This document shows, one piece after another, positions 1-11,530 of a DNA stretch of 64,000 bases. This DNA comes from Manduca sexta. Taxonomy: Eukaryota > Arthropoda > Insecta > Lepidoptera > Sphingidae. Under the pieces are notes generated by a model. That model searched no databases and was not told the DNA's origin. It saw only the letters and a list, made by a program, of their open reading frames with translations. The stretch's first letter is position 1; every line of letters begins with the position of its first letter. A program made the position numbers and the translations under genes. The stretch is taken from positions 5,301,170 through 5,365,169 of the forward strand of contig NC_051134.1 of NCBI RefSeq assembly GCF_014839805.1, written 5' to 3'.

Positions 1-125
1 GGGTGACGATGCCACAAACAGACAGACGGACACATAGACACAAAGACACACACCTTAAACTTATATCGGTCCTCTTTTTCCGTCAGGAGATAAAAGGATT
101 TTTGATCCTTAATTATATCAGTTTT
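1..125 (+). repeat. Retrotransposon 3'-tail remnant
   Basis: Phrases such as gacagacggacacatagaca followed by a short T-run and a gtcaggagataaaa ending resemble non-LTR retrotransposon 3' tails common in lepidopteran DNA. A related scrap (gatgccacagccggacaaac) occurs near 45549. Family name unknown. Confidence 0.35.
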
Positions 126-344
126 ATTTTGATTACTTCTACAACTTTTGATAATTATTATATCGTGTACATCTAGGGTCTTTAACCCAAGTTTATAAGT
201 AATCTCAAGGTTTACACTACAAGTGAGCAATTAGGTCATTCGTCATGGTTGATCTCTACAGCCCATGAACATAATACCAGAAAATGAGTTAGAATATTTT
301 TATTTCCTTAATTATTCGGATATATCATTAGCTATATTGAATGT

Positions 345-510
345 GCGAAGGGTCTATATAACCCGATTCCTGTCGGCCACCCTTTATGTAGAATTTATGT
401 AGAATCGAATTATCATTAGAAAGATTTACAAATCGCATTCATGCATATATATTAGTACATATATGATGTGTGGATTTCCCTTTAGGAAAATTTTACTTTT
501 CGCCACTTCT
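345..510 (+). mobile_element. Family F (hAT-type MITE) copy, decayed ends
   Basis: Shares the internal blocks gcgaagggtctatataaccc, gtagaatttatgtagaat and a gccactt end with the copies at 16897 and 25113. The left CAGTGG end is degraded. Confidence 0.6.
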
Positions 511-1084
511 ATATTGATGTTTTTGTACGTCACAAAATCCATGCAGAAACTAAATTATAGAGCTTACAAGCTATGCAGCGTATTAGTTACTGAACCTCGT
601 TAACGACATCAATATCAAGGTAAGGTCTTAGTGTGAGATAATTTGAAAACATTGGAGCTTATTTCAGAGAAATTCTTGGAGTTAATATCATTGAAAGTAT
701 TGCTCATGGTTGACGAGTTATTCTCTTTGACAATCATTAAAAATAATTTGATTTGTTTTTGCCGAGCTTTTTGTGACCTTCTTGCTCATTTAAACATCGT
801 GTCCGTCGCGACTTGCTAGATAGCTTTAAGTGTGGAAGTTATATATGGTAAAATCATTCGTGCATTGAATTAAAAATTGTGGCTAGTGTAAATGTTGGGT
901 ATTGGGAGACGTAACATGTCATGTCGCAGATGGTATAGTCAAAAAAATCGATTGATAAATTAAAATAAAAATCTTATAGTGAATTGTGAATGAACTAGTC
1001 ATAGCTTCAGCCAATCATAAATAAGTAATTGCTAAAGGCCCTGAAGAAAATATACATATCATCTTGCCTTTCATAGCGTAGGTA

Positions 1085-1235
1085 ATGCTGAAAATACACG
1101 TGGTAGAGCAAACTCTACGAATCTAGGCAGGCAGCGGCTTAGTTGTATCCCTGCATTGGCAATGTCTATGAGTGACGGTGACCACTTACCATCAAATGGG
1201 CTGTTAAGTCTGCCTTATTTTGAGGCAAAATGAAT
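1085..1235 (+). repeat. SINE-like fragment (CR1-tail type)
   Basis: Contains gacggtgaccacttaccatc and a preceding cattggcaatgtctatgag block, matching in memory a widespread lepidopteran SINE 3' region. It is degraded and singular in this window. Confidence 0.4.
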
Positions 1236-2842
1236 CCACCAGTCTGCGACAAACTAAGCACAGTCTCTCTGCCCCCGGTGACTATTTGTAATCCCAGTTA
1301 ATTACGTTTTGAATTAAATATTTCCAACGCGGTTGATATTTATTTCTGACCAGTGGTTTCTGATTAACTCGCAGTTTCTAAGAGTTATTTTTTATATGTT
1401 TCCCTTGGTGTTCTAGAGACACCTTTTTATTCAAAGAATAATGTGAATTCGTGTTCGGTAGAGGCACATTATTACCTCACGTAATATTTTGTTAATAAAG
1501 ACGCAAAATTCTTCATGATTCTTTATTGTTACGTTACTGAATTTTGTGGAAATGAGAATTAATATCGATGCTTGAAATGTAATCTACGCGATAAATATAC
1601 TGAAAAAAGTAATACTTATTTTGAATTGCTAGATTTTTCTGCGTCGTTTGATCTGTGTTTCGTAGCTCTAGGATTTTTAAGCATTTGAAAAATATCTATT
1701 GTATTTGAGCTATTGTTATACTATATTTTTATACAGCAAATACTATATTTCTTATGAATTATTAAAAAAAAACTTTCAGCCTTTAAACTCTACCACAAAA
1801 CGTATCCATTAGTGGTACATTTTTAAGGATTTTAAAACTAAGGCAAAGTTTATAAACCTAACTTATTTCTCGGGATGACGTCATGAAATAAGTATTGCAT
1901 GATTACTTGCCGTACTTTGTAATTCGCAAACAAAAACAGTCGTCCGCGTTCGGTTAGGCATAACCTATATTAGAAGTGCCTTCTGTGCTCCCTACACTGT
2001 GATTAAAAAAGTAATATTCAGTGGTATGTGGGCAAAGTAGCACGCAATGTGGAAAGTTAAATAAAAAGTAGAACTTCCAGGTCTCCTTTGTCCCTACAGC
2101 GCTTCTGAAACTAGAAATGTGCACATTGCTCATGTTTAGCGCTAAGAAGCCTAATAAGCTGGAAGTAATATTAAAATATGCTTCCTTATAATAATTTCAG
2201 GCTTGCTCACTGTCTCAATTTTGGATATGGAATTCCTCTACGACTGAGAGAGTTCAGGCCTTATAGTGGCATAGATTGTCTTTGACTACCTACTGTGAAT
2301 CTGTTCCATTTACAACTTCGATATGTCAGTGGTAATATGTCATTCTTAACAAAAGACTGGCAGGGATTTTCTAATATCTTGACAGTCTTAACTAACTCAA
2401 AAACGCTCAGAATGGATATGAGGACAAATCATGATAATATTTATCATAAATGTTGATTTTCTGAGTTTGAGCATGTCGTTCACGTCAGGTCGTTAAACTA
2501 ACAATCCACTTGACTACAATATCTTGGCCTTGGTTAGTTATTTTATAATACTAATACGAGGTACAATGGAGGTTGGTAGTAAAAAGGTTATAAAACTGGC
2601 GAGGCCTTAGGTTTGATCCAGACATGTGAATTTTGCAATATAAAAAAATACATGAATCGCCCAAGGTTGGTATATGTGCTCGATATGGTAAATTAACTTC
2701 GTACCATTTAGAATTGATCTCAATCGCTATATTCAAGTGAATACGAAATTCAACCATTATTAAAGTTTCTTTTGAAATGCTTTCTAATGATGATGGCGGG
2801 ATAATATATTTTATGTCCGCCCGGATAGCGACCACCGTACAC

Positions 2843-3098
2843 ACACACAACATCACGCATTTTATCCCCTAAGGGGTATGCAGAGGCGCAACCATGGCAC
2901 CCACTTTTCGCCAAGTGTGTTCCGTCCCATGATGTAATAGGGGGCGAGCCTATCGCCATATCGGGGACAAATTCCAGACTCCGGGCTGACACTGAGCAGA
3001 AAAACCCAAATATCACTTTGCCCGACCCGGGATTCGAACCCAGGACCTCAGAGCGCTGCCGTACCGCGCATGCAGTACAACTACGCCACCGAGGCAAT
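2843..3098 (-). mobile_element. SINE B, full copy with 10 bp target duplication
   Basis: Read on the minus strand, it has a tRNA-like head with box A (TGGCGTAGTTG) and box B (GGTTCGAATCCCGG), a body of about 170 bases and a GT-rich tail. CACCGTACAC flanks it on both sides (2833-2842 and 3099-3108), the sign of retrotransposition. It has inserted into repeat C. Confidence 0.87.
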
Positions 3099-3187
3099 CA
3101 CCGTACACAAGGTGTTAAAATCCGCCATAGCGTTCCACGTAAATGTGTCGCGTTCCGGGATCAGCCTGTGTATATTCGGTTCCAACA

Positions 3188-3364
3188 GGGCCCTTATTCT
3201 GTATGATAGTGTAAACGCGTAACGCGGCCGTGTCATGTTAACTTCGAGAAATGTGCGTGGAATGGTATTCTGTAAGCCAAATTTCTATAGTCCTAAACAT
3301 GATGCGTTGTGTTAGTGCTTGTTACGCACTGTTAAAATAACGTGCGGGATAAAGAATAAGGCCC
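3188..3364 (-). mobile_element. MITE H copy (177 bp)
   Basis: Ends are an imperfect inverted pair (GGGCCCTTATTCT and AGAATAAGGCCC). It is flanked by CA on each side, where uninterrupted repeat C has a single CA (ccaacaggccgg), so the empty site is known. Orientation is opposite to the copies at 10419, 50069 and 61503. Confidence 0.8.
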
Positions 3365-3451
3365 CAGGCCGGCATAATTGTCCACTCTACTTACCATCAG
3401 GTGCAGTAAAGTAATTTTAGCGTGCCGGTATAAGAAAGTGATCGAAATAAA

Positions 3452-3640
3452 GCAAATATTGGATTTCATCGCGGTTTATTATATTCTATTTTCTCCAGAC
3501 GTTTCGAAGACTACAAGCTTCATGGTCGCGGAGTGGACTGAGGTGTAAGTCGCCCAAAAGTCAAAATTAATATGTACCTACATTTAACAATTATACAATA
3601 TATACCAACACTCTACGAACTCTGTAGTTGCTGAACATTG
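3452..3640 (+). mobile_element. Family E element, partial
   Basis: Contains the signature GACGTTTCGAAGAC followed by cttcatggtcgcgg and a preceding atcgcggttta, as in copies at 19054, 56420 and 61061. The right end is not resolved. Confidence 0.55.
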
Positions 3641-4017
3641 GGAAGAAGGCTCCAAACTATAAGATGTTTAGAGTAGATTTTTCAATTATCAAGCGAGAAA
3701 TATTCTAGGATAAAACACAACATAAACAAATTAGATATTACAATTATGATATTATATATAATAAATTGTTTGAACTGTGTATTTAGCCTGGTAATAATTT
3801 GACGAAGAACTACAAAGGAGAACTAGAATACACGTGTATTCTATCTCATAAGGGTAAACAGAGACTATGGATTGCCATTTTTCCCGATTCTGGCATGCTT
3901 CTCTCGCTTCGATTTTAAAATCAGCATGAATATCAATTTGATTAGCTTCTAAAATTATCTGCATGAATTTCATTTGCACGTGCTGTTATCGGAACTCGAC
4001 GGCTAATCGTATACGTT

Positions 4018-4057
4018 GGAGACTGTTAATATGTCTGACGCGATATTAACAGTCTCC
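4018..4057 (+). repeat. Perfect 15 bp inverted repeat, 10-base loop
   Basis: Arms GGAGACTGTTAATAT (4018-4032) and ATATTAACAGTCTCC (4043-4057) pair perfectly. It may belong to an unrecognised mobile element; no function is shown. Confidence 0.6.
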
Positions 4058-4125
4058 AGGCACCCGTGACGGATATAGACAACTGGATATTTCGGTGAAA
4101 ATAATATTAATGTAAAACATTAACC

Positions 4126-4387
4126 CCTTTATTCATAGACTTTTTTTTATCTAAGGATGGAGTATTGCTGTGATAACAAGTCTGTTTCTCAGTGTTGACG
4201 GCATGGCAGCCTTCGCAATGTAGACATAGGGCCGTTGTGATTGGCTAATATTGAGATACAACTTGAATCTAGTTGGCTGTCAGATAAACAAAGCTGAACA
4301 AACAGCAAGCTGTCAAATAAACAAAACTGAGTAACGGACTTGTTATCACAGCAATGCTCCGTCCTTAGATAAAGCCTATGAATAAGG
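4126..4387. mobile_element. MITE-like element with about 60 bp inverted ends (group G)
   Basis: The left end (CCTTTATTCATAGAC... to ...CTCAGT near 4195) matches the reverse complement of the right end (ACTGAG near 4326 to CTATGAATAAGG at 4387) over about 60 bases with few mismatches. No reading frame is present. Target duplication is unclear. Only one copy was seen here. Confidence 0.75.
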
Positions 4388-4664
4388 TGTAAGTGTAACC
4401 ATTAGAAATGTAAAGTGCACTATTTTATGAACAAGACAAATGATTGCCTGTGTTCACAAACAGGTAGCAAAGCTGTTCTTCGATCACATTGTATCTGACT
4501 TCCGGTATCAAAAAGGTCCCTATAAATATATTGATTGGCAAAGGGTAATCCGTTAGTGGATTTTCTAGACTCCACTTTACTACGATAATGTGCAGTGGAC
4601 CTTCTTAACCATACTCAAAACACTAGACACATCTTTCTTTTCGTGACCGTTTCGGTCGTTTCCT

Positions 4665-4960
4665 AGTAGGGAGTAAAACGGACTGCCGAGACGAATCTCC
4701 GCAAGTTCAAAACCCAACAGCTCTGACTGTTGTAAAGAAAAGTTATGTGTGTATTCTTTGTGAATTATCACTAGCTTTGACGGTGAAGAAATATATCGTG
4801 AAGAAATCTGCGTACCTGAAAAGTTCTCCATAATAATTTCGAAAGTATATGAAGTCTAGCAATCCGCACTAATCCAGCGTGGTGGACTAAGGACTATTCC
4901 CTCTCAGTAGTAGAGAAGGCCTGTCTCCAGCAGTGGGATAGTATATAATATCGATTTATT
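4665..4960 (+). mobile_element. SINE A copy
   Basis: Carries the tRNA-like head (cggactgccgagacgaat, box B-like aagttcaaaacc) and the body block ggtggactaaggactattcc to cagtgggatagtatataata. It is diverged, and the first part of the head is degraded. Confidence 0.7.
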
Positions 4961-5289
4961 ATATATTTCACAACAGAGATTGAGAAGTAAAAGCATTTAC
5001 TTCCTTTTGAATTTTTTCAGCCTTAGTCACTTGAACTGTAACTTCACTAATAGGTATTGGTGCGGTTGGGTGGCGGGAACACAAAGGATACGTGCGAACG
5101 TAAATAGCTATCGTGTAAGCTTTGGTACAGATTCGGAAACAGCATTTCTCTAGGTTGTAAAGTACTTACACGAGACTTTCCCGCCCTCACACCCACCACT
5201 ACAACTCCTGTAAGCTAGAATCAGCAGTGGCACGCATTTTATGACACCGAGCAGTGAAGCTCGGCGAGTCTCAGGGAAAATTAATTTGT

Positions 5290-5965
5290 TGTAAAGTACT
5301 TGTTAGTTGTATTGCGCTCGATAGAGAGATAGGTTTTTTTATATGAAAAATCAACCCCACTGCACCTGATGGTGAAGGGAGTGGGGTCTAATAGAATGAC
5401 GACTGACGAGAGATGATTACCTCGACAATCGACACAATAGGGGACCGGCCTATGCTTGATTTTGTACATTATTCTATATGTAATGGTTAATAATACGAAA
5501 AAGAAGCACTCCTGCGAAAACTGCATAACAATTGGTTAAAAAAATGAGCGAGTAATTCATATTTAAAATATTGTAACGTGCAGAAGTGGGCGCGATGTGG
5601 GGATATCGCTTCATCTCTTTTTTTTCGCACGCGTCGTAATTCCCGATGACGTCACGTGTGGATATTTCGTCTCTTTTCTGTTTCTTGTTAATTACCCCTT
5701 CCACCGAAATTCAAAGACTTATAACTTGTTGATTTTTTACCGGATTTTAATAATTCCTTCTGTATTATAATTTATATTATGTAAATATTTGATAATAGTA
5801 AAGAACAAAAATGAGTCCGGTACCCTATTATGCCGGCCTGTTAGAACCGGATAAGCACAGGCTGATCACGGAACGCGACATACATGGGCCATGATGGCGG
5901 GTCAATATCTTGTGTACGTTGGTTGTTACACTAGGGGATATAAAGTATATCCTACCACCAGCATA
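5290..5965 (-). mobile_element. Repeat C copy split by an insert
   Basis: On the minus strand, repeat C occupies 5290-5442 and 5827-5965, sharing cactgcacctgatggt, gtcgactgacgagag-type and aacgcgacac words with the copy at 63280. An insert of about 385 bases (5443-5826) separates the pieces within the motif acaattatgccgg. Confidence 0.7.
5443..5826. mobile_element. Insert in repeat C, imperfect inverted ends
   Basis: Ends read AGGGGACCGG and, in reverse complement, AGGGTACCGG, and it interrupts a known repeat C motif. Inside is the palindrome TGACGTCA near 5647, but no credible coding region. Superfamily unknown. Confidence 0.5.
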
Positions 5966-6304
5966 CCGTCATAGCAAACGTTCGCCTCTGTGATTTTTAT
6001 AATAACATTTTCCCTTTTGAATCAAAGATAAGTTATAAGTGAGATCCTTTGTAGTTAAAACAGTTTCTAATACTACCACCAAGCAATATGTAAGTTTATA
6101 TAATCACATCTTGCGGCGTAGCTGGATAAAAAGTAGGGATTTTACAACAGCCTCAGAACATATTTTTGAGCATTTCATAATTTAATGTCAAGTCCAAGGC
6201 CACAGTTTTTAATTACTCATAACTTACTCGATATACTTATTTGTATAATTAATTAACAATATAGTTCGCTTTATCTCAATTCTATTGCGGAAATTCGTAC
6301 TAAT

Positions 6305-6480
6305 CTATACTATTACATTATAATAAAGAGAAAAGGTTTGTACGCGTTAATCTCAGGAACTACTAAACCTAATTTATATTAATAGGAAGGTACAGAGTAA
6401 TTTTCATGCCGGGAAAATATCCTGTAACTCTTTCACTCAGGCGGATTCGCGTGCAAAACTACTATATCAATAAAACAACA
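6305..6480 (+). repeat. Retrotransposon 3'-tail remnant
   Basis: Contains gcgttaatctcaggaactact and cgggaaaatatcc, words shared with tails at 46795 and 53262. It is diverged. Confidence 0.5.
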
Positions 6481-8385
6481 AATCAACTCCACATAAAAGC
6501 ACATACAGCCACAGTAAAGTCCGATTCCACATCAATTGTTAGTAGTTAAGCCGATAGCAGCAATCAGCGACCCGATCCAATATCCGGGGCCTATCTAGCT
6601 CTGATTATGTCCGAAGATGGACTGTCAATCACACGCCTAGGCTTCTATGTGGACAATGTTTTATCCAGATACATCTGCGCACATGTTCTGCGAGGTTCGA
6701 TTCCGGGCTGGTATACTTGTGTGGGATTTTCGTACTTTTGAGCTATTTGAAATTATGAAGTGCATTAGTTGCGCTTCTCATTAACCCTTGAGAAATTTAT
6801 CATTATGTTAATAGTCACATTGCCTTTAGAAACTTCCTTAGTTATATCACAGCAATTATAAAATCGTATATTTAGGCAACGCGCAAACGGTGTTTATTTA
6901 CTATTAAAAAAAACACTACTATGGGAAAGTTACTCCAACATAATCAGCAACTTCAACAATTGGATACTTGATAGTGTTCGGAAAAGTATTTTAGAAAATA
7001 CACATGCTTATTTATATACCTTATAATTATGTTTGTGTCGAAATCCGACATGATAAAAAAAATAGTAATTGATTTGAAATATCTTGCGAAAACAATAGGT
7101 CACGTAACGTCATAAATGTGACGTAACGTAATAAATAAACGAAACAAAAATGAAACTAAAATACTACGTCGTCAAATGTACAATTTCACATCACATGTAG
7201 TTGAATCAAGCCCGTCTTCCTTTCAGTAATTATTTCTTGTATTAATAAAAAAAATGCATATTATTTCGCTAAAATAAAATATTGGCAATTTATATTTGTG
7301 CAAAAGCTAATCTTTAAATATAATTATTAGCGTTTTAACCACCATGTGCACCACATTTGATATTATTATAACTGTCAAATAGCCAAATACTAGTGTTGTA
7401 TAGCTAGTAATAAGTTAACGTGTACTCTCCGGTATAAACTCTATACTTGCTTAATTTCGGCGTCCACGACACTTTTTTTTCACGGGATAATACGCTTTAT
7501 TGCTACCGCCACTTGGAGGTAGAGCGGAACGGTTATGTTAGTTCACCGGTCTTACGACCCGTCCAAGGTACCTTGTTACATCGGAACGTTCTTGCATCTC
7601 CAGTATCAAGCCCATTTCAAATAGATATCCCTCGAGAACTGCGGTCCATTCTACACAAAATGGCGCCCTATTCGAAAGCATGTTTGGTTTTAAATATTTA
7701 AAACACGTGGAAAGTAATTTTGTATACGGCTTGTTTGAAATTCTCTTTTAGTTTTCTTAGAAAGAAGTTTTGGGATCATGTATGTTTTGTAGCCAAATAT
7801 CGGGCTTTTATACTGACTTAGAAATAAATCACCGACTCCAAAATTGGTAACCAGTATATACCTGTTATGTGAAATTATTTTTTGGTTTTTGAAGTCGGAA
7901 TTTTTATTAGGATTTTTTTTTTATTTTATTTTGATATCGCGTTTTGCACAGCGGCCGTAGATATGACCTTTTTACAATCATTAACGCTTATAGAAAACAA
8001 TCAAATGTATAAGAATTGCATATTCTAGCGATAGAGTTATCAGTGGGATATGTTTTCCCATACATGTAAAGTTTCTGTTAACGAATGTATAAAGTATCTT
8101 GTTTACGGCCTTACTACAATTCTTCATCTTACAATCTTACGTCCTATTAATATTATAAAAAGGAAATTAAGTGAAAACCTTTGGATGTTTGTTAGAAGTA
8201 AACGCAGAAAGCGATTAACGGATTTGGATAAAAATTTGCATATGAGTAGACTATGTCCTGAATTAACAGATAGGTTACTTTTATTTCAGTAATTTAGTCC
8301 GTTGGGAAATATCGGATACTTTTTTAAATATATGGAGCTAGCATCGTACAGGTGGACTATGAAATATGGTGTTTCAGGGACTTTT

Positions 8386-8637
8386 CGCACTCTTAATAAA
8401 ATAATGACTTATTTCAAAATTGATTATTTGTGGCAGTCTTCAGAAAACTAATTTTTGTTTGCTACCTTTTTTTTGAAGTTGCTATAAAATTGAGCTTATT
8501 AAAGATAAGTAAAAAATGAAACCTTTAGCATGAAAAAAAAAGGGAAAAATCTAAAAGGTCGCAAACAGAAATTGGTTGTTTGACGATTCCCACAAATTGA
8601 CAATTTTGGAATAGGTTATTATTTTATTAAGAGTGCG
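8386..8637. mobile_element. Fold-back element with about 85 bp inverted arms
   Basis: The left arm starts CGCACTCTTAATAAAATAAT at 8386 and ends near 8470. The right arm, from about 8553 to 8637, is its reverse complement over about 85 bases with scattered mismatches, leaving a centre of about 80 bases. TTTT flanks both ends and may be a 4 bp duplication. No coding capacity. Confidence 0.78.
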
Positions 8638-8683
8638 TTTTGTAGCGAGAAAGGCTTTGCTCACGGGCGAAATGGGGAGCAAC

Positions 8684-8721
8684 ACAGCTGTATAACAACA
8701 ATTATGTCGTTATACAGCTGT
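8684..8721. repeat. Perfect 13 bp inverted repeat
   Basis: ACAGCTGTATAAC at 8684-8696 pairs with GTTATACAGCTGT at 8709-8721 across a 12-base loop. It lies just beyond the fold-back element; function unknown. Confidence 0.5.
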
Positions 8722-9167
8722 ATTTATTCCTTACGCGAATCAGTGTTCAAAAATAGTTAAGTTCCGGTAGTAAGGACATTATAGCAATTTTAATAACTGA
8801 CCATTATTACACTATCTCTAACGTCTTAAGGTGACAATCGCAGTATCATAAAGTACAACACGGAGCTCTGGTTTATAAGGCCAATGTTTTTGGGCAGTCG
8901 TAGCGTTTACTGTCAGTGTTTTACTAACCTATTTTGAAATAATCCCGTTTCAATTCTAATGTTGTATCCTTCTTAGTTGCGTGTATGTATACACTAAATA
9001 ATTTTTAACACTTATCAGTAGCACTTTACATTAATTACTTTTATCGCATGCAATCTAGGTTTTTATTACATTATCTTTATTAATAACAGTGTTGTTTTAA
9101 GTAAAGGGATCTATCTATACATATTATACATTGTATACGTTGTAAGATGACTTAAAATAATATCTAA

Positions 9168-9365
9168 AAAGTTGTTAAAACCCGTCATAATGGCTCACAT
9201 AAGTGTGTCGCGTTCCGGGATTAGCTAGTGTATATCCGGTTCCAACAGGCCGGCATAATTGTGTCGACTGCTGAAAGGTAATCGTCTCTGGTGAGTCGAC
9301 ATTCTATTGGACCTCTTTCCACTTACCATCAGGTGCAGTGAGGTTACTTTAAGGTACACATATAA
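9168..9365 (+). mobile_element. Repeat C copy
   Basis: Shows gtgtcgcgttccgggattag, ggttccaacaggccggcata, cttaccatcaggtgcagtga and a tacacatat end. The left 40 bases are missing. This copy preserves the uninterrupted site where MITE H entered the 2796 copy. Confidence 0.8.
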
Positions 9366-10418
9366 AATAAAAAATACTAGAAGCTGCTCGTGGTATCCCT
9401 CTTATGAAATAGTTTTGTATGAAAGACATTCTAAATACTTTTCTAATGGTAAAAGTATAAATCAAGGACTTGATCTTATATCATTAAAATTCATTCAGGA
9501 TTTTCCTTCTGACAACCAATCTTTTCAAGGAAAAAATACTAACTATAATACCTTGGTCGTTTACAAGCCTTAAAAAGGATAAACAAAACACCTTCGCGTA
9601 TTATCAAGATTTTTGTTTGTAAAGCTTTTGTGTTCACTGCGCCCGTATTTTTGCGCTCATATTTACACTTGAAAGCAAACTGGTTACACAAAGGGTTTCT
9701 AGCAAAATTCACTTCTGTTTACAATGTATTAAAATGTATTTTCAGTGCTGTTTCATAAAGGCTAAAGTTTAATATCTATAGCGTATTTATAAGTATTTTT
9801 TTAGAATGAAAACCGTCTTTATATTTGTGACTGGGAGCTATGAAAATTTATTTCTTAAGATAGCCATGATAGAGCTCTAAATTGCCTGTAGTTGAATAAA
9901 ATTGTTAAGAATAAACCACCCTCTTTATTTGGTATAATAACTCTCACATACTAACAAGAGTTTTTAGCGATAAAATTGCCTATTATCGCACGTATTTTCA
10001 AAAATTTACTTTTGTACTAATTCTGTTGTATACAGCGTACATTGCTTTATTAATTAATCCTTATTCTTATTCTTATTCTAATACATACAGAAAATTCCTT
10101 CTTAATCTATAAGTCAACTAGAAGAAAATTTTAAGACAAATATGTCGGTTAGCCTACAATAGAAAATATTATCTATTGGCCTACAAAACAAACACATTAA
10201 TCGCCTTGTCGCTTTGACATGCTCAAATTTTGCGAAGATGTTCCGTGCATTCTCTGTCTTTAATTTTAATAACGCTTGATATACCTATTCATACCTATTT
10301 CAAATCAAAAGCAAATTTATCCTGGCTCGATTAACCGAGATTCTTTTTCATATTTCAGTGCAAATTATTTATATTATGTTTTATTTTTTATTCATGGCAC
10401 GGCAAAGTAACTGCACTG

Positions 10419-10595
10419 GGGCCTTATTCTCTATCCCGCATGTTATTTTAACAGAACGTAACAAGCACGTAACATAAGGCATTATGTTTTGGACTATAGA
10501 AATTGACTTACTGAATACCATTCCACGCACATTTCTCGAAGATAACATGACACGGCCTCGTTACGCGTTTACACTATCATACAGATTAAGGGCCC
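10419..10595 (+). mobile_element. MITE H copy (177 bp)
   Basis: GGGCCTTATTCTCTAT at the left and TTAAGGGCCC at the right form inverted ends, flanked by TG on each side. The internal block (cattccacgcacatttctcg, catgacacggcctcgttacg) matches the other three copies closely. Confidence 0.82.
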
Positions 10596-11190
10596 TGCAC
10601 CAGATAGTAAGCGCGATGCTATCCAGATTCAGTACCGAATGGCAACAGATGGCTATGGCATGCCATTCGGCACAATCATGCCGGCCTACTAAGATGCTTA
10701 TGACACTAAACTATGTAAATTAAGTCATGTAATATTTTTTTCAAAGCTAAGCCAACCATAGCTTACTTTTCGGTCTGCAATCAGCATGCATGCAATTTAT
10801 GTTTTGTATATTAAAGCAACGTTCTGAAATATGTCAACTATTCCCTTTAGACAAGTGACTGGACTATGCATCCTTGGAGCTAAACCATTAATTTCCTTGC
10901 TTGAAACCTTTTTATAGTACAAGCTGCCCCGCTTCACGTCCCCTGGGCACCATTATGTGCTACCAAGCAATTCGTGTTGGACGGAGTAATCTAAAATCCA
11001 GCGTTGTAAATGCATTTGATACTGTTTATTTTAATGAAAAATATAATTTTTATTCTAATGACGAAGTAGCCAATTTGCCTGGTTTCGTTCACAAAGTAGG
11101 AATATTATTTGCTATTTTCAAAACCAATACATGGGTATTCACTTGTTTTTAAATGAATCACCCTTCTGTTCCTTATATGAAATAGTTAAT

Positions 11191-11530
11191 AATATATATA
11201 ATAATAATATCAGCCCTGTATTATATACTTGCCCACTGCTGAGCACGGGCCTCCTCTACTACTGAGAGGGATTAGGCCTTAGTCCACCACGCTGGCCTAG
11301 TGCGGATTGGTAGACTTCACACACCTTCGAAATTCCTATAGAGAACTTCTCAGATGTGCAGGTTTCCTCACGATGTTTTCCTTCACCGTTAAAGCGAACG
11401 ATAAATTCACAAAGAATACACACATTATTTTTTAGAAAAGTCAGAGGTGTGTGCATTTGGGATTTGAACCTGCGGACATTCGTCTCAACAGTCCGTTCCA
11501 CACCCAACTAGGCTATCGCCGCTTATTGTT
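11191..11530 (-). mobile_element. SINE A, full copy with target duplication
   Basis: On the minus strand it has head box A (TAGCCTAGTTGG), box B (GGTTCAAATCCC) and the tail cagggctgatattattat. Flanks ATGAAATAGTTAAT (11177-11190) and ATGAAATAATTAAT (11531-11544) form a 14 bp duplication with one mismatch. Confidence 0.85.

Larger units (their letters stand above)
2796..3440 (+). mobile_element. Repeat C copy, interrupted twice
   Basis: Repeat C sequence runs at 2796-2842, 3099-3187 and 3365-3440. Between these pieces sit a full SINE B (2843-3098) and a full MITE H (3188-3364). Joining the pieces reproduces the uninterrupted copy at 13796-14040, so the host was intact when both elements arrived. 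Key words are gcgaccaccgtacac, gtgtcgcgttccgggatcag and ggccggcataattg. Confidence 0.8.

Noticed and set aside
2843..3098. tRNA gene from box A and box B matches
   Set aside because: No cloverleaf or clear anticodon arm; the pattern recurs in repeated elements with tails and target duplications, so it is a SINE head.
2750..3206. Open frames with proline- and arginine-rich peptides (also at 32233-32539 and 62573-62903)
   Set aside because: The same peptides appear at three places because they lie within SINE B; the element is pol III-derived and non-coding.
7447..7701. 84-codon plus-strand frame in a slightly GC-richer patch
   Set aside because: No recognisable domain, no good ATG-centred context (the frame begins at a non-ATG codon), no splice pair; could still be an old mobile-element piece.
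8050..8292. 80-codon frame whose end (KRRKRLTDLDKNL) resembles a charged helix; similar words near 15420
   Set aside because: The similarity between the two places suggests a mobile-element remnant, but too little is left to assign it.
11259..11507. Open frame of 82 codons, with a near twin at 24002-24250
   Set aside because: Both fall inside SINE A copies.
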